From positions 1-22,594 of the forward strand of contig JALUTW010000494.1 in NCBI GenBank assembly GCA_027021685.1: a stretch of DNA of 22,594 nucleotides, read 5' to 3'. Below the pieces are notes generated by a model. The model saw nothing but the letters and a program-made list of their open reading frames with translations. It searched no databases and was not told where the DNA came from. This DNA comes from Chromatiales bacterium. Lineage in GTDB: Bacteria > Pseudomonadota > Gammaproteobacteria > CAMYNG01. The number at the start of each line of letters is the position of its first letter. The stretch's first letter is position 1. Positions 22,200 to 22,594 of the stretch are shown here, piece by piece. A program made the position numbers and the translations under genes.

Positions 22200-22594
22200 A
22201 TGAGCAAGAAGGTTCTGGTGGTTGACGACTCCGGCTTCTTCCGCCGCCGCGTCAGTGAGATCCTCAACGCCGATCCAGGGCTGGAGGTGGTGGGCACCGC
22301 CGAAAACGGCGAGCAGGCCGTGGAGCAGGTCATGGCGCTCAGGCCCGACGTCGTCACCATGGACATCGAGATGCCGGTGATGGACGGGATCACGGCGGTG
22401 CGCCGGATCATGGCCCGGTGTCCCACCCCGGTGCTCATGTTCTCGTCGCTGACCACGGAAGGCGCCAAGGCGACCCTGGAGGCCCTCGACGCCGGGGCCA
22501 TGGATTTTCTGCCCAAGCGCTTCGAGGACATCTCCCACGACCGGGAGGAGGCCAAGCGCCTGCTGCGCGAGCGGGTGCGTGCCCTGGCACAGCG
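22200..22594 (+). CDS. cheB: Chemotaxis response regulator protein-glutamate methylesterase CheB, N-terminal part
   Basis: Runs off the right edge; 131 complete codons are visible, covering the receiver domain. Acidic residues D9/D10 in VLVVDDSGFF, phospho-acceptor D55 in VVTMDIEMPVMDG, FSSLTTEG near 81-88 and K106 in FLPKRFED fit a CheB receiver. The methylesterase domain, with its Ser-His-Asp triad, would lie beyond the window, so the enzyme half is inferred from context and from the CheB-type receiver sequence. In the family, phosphorylation by CheA activates removal of methyl groups from chemoreceptors. The gene is 52 bases after cheA. Confidence 0.93.
   Translation, partial: MSKKVLVVDDSGFFRRRVSEILNADPGLEVVGTAENGEQAVEQVMALRPDVVTMDIEMPVMDGITAVRRIMARCPTPVLMFSSLTTEGAKATLEALDAGAMDFLPKRFEDISHDREEAKRLLRERVRALAQ

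Noticed and set aside
19127..22555. A 1142-codon open frame on the minus strand across cheZ, cheA and cheB
   Set aside because: It is exactly antisense to three clear chemotaxis genes. High-GC codon bias removes stop codons from this opposite frame, and the product is His/Gly/Leu/Arg-rich low-complexity sequence without a domain.

Overview
The window reads as a chromosomal segment of a motile, high-GC gammaproteobacterium. Gene content and order (fliLMNOPQR-flhBA-flhF-fleN-fliA-cheYZAB, with FleN, FliA and CheZ present) follow the Pseudomonas/Vibrio polar-flagellum layout. The strongly GC-biased codon use would suit an Ectothiorhodospiraceae/Chromatiales-type lineage, but that placement is an inference. 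There is no insertion sequence, phage gene, CRISPR array, tRNA or rRNA; this is core genome.

Layout. (1) 1-1196, plus strand: the C-terminal end of dnaX, then ybaB and recR, a classic DNA replication and repair cluster. (2) 1258-2739, minus strand: an HDOD signalling protein with a C-terminal GAF-like domain. A 181-bp divergent gap separates it from motA and holds two back-to-back sigma-28 (FliA)-type promoters, one for each direction. (3) 2921-4680, plus strand: the stator genes motA and motB. (4) 4674-7228, minus strand: an M48 membrane protease, a pterin-4a-carbinolamine dehydratase and the ribosome-assembly GTPase rsgA, whose end overlaps the end of motB. (5) 7317-7874, plus strand: oligoribonuclease (orn). 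(6) 8020-18491, plus strand: a tightly packed flagellar operon headed by a sigma-54 promoter. It encodes the basal-body protein FliL, C-ring proteins FliM and FliN, the export gate FliOPQR/FlhB/FlhA, the placement and number controllers FlhF and FleN, and the sigma factor FliA. (7) 18492-18798: a hairpin-rich gap containing an intrinsic terminator and a FliA promoter. (8) 18799-22594: cheY, cheZ, cheA and the start of cheB.

How it works together. The sigma-54 promoter would start the middle-class operon, which ends in fliA. FliA would then switch on the stator genes, the divergent HDOD gene and the chemotaxis operon, each of which has a FliA-like promoter in this window. CheA phosphorylates CheY, phospho-CheY binds FliM, and CheZ removes the phosphate.

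The most interesting signal is in CheA. Its P1-P3 linker has no P2 domain that I recognise and instead carries three copies of a short acidic-hydrophobic motif. The last two are almost identical at DNA level. The motif resembles both the CheY-binding peptide of FliM and the C-terminal tail of CheZ in this same window. It may alternatively be the CheA segment that docks the polar array protein ParP in vibrios.
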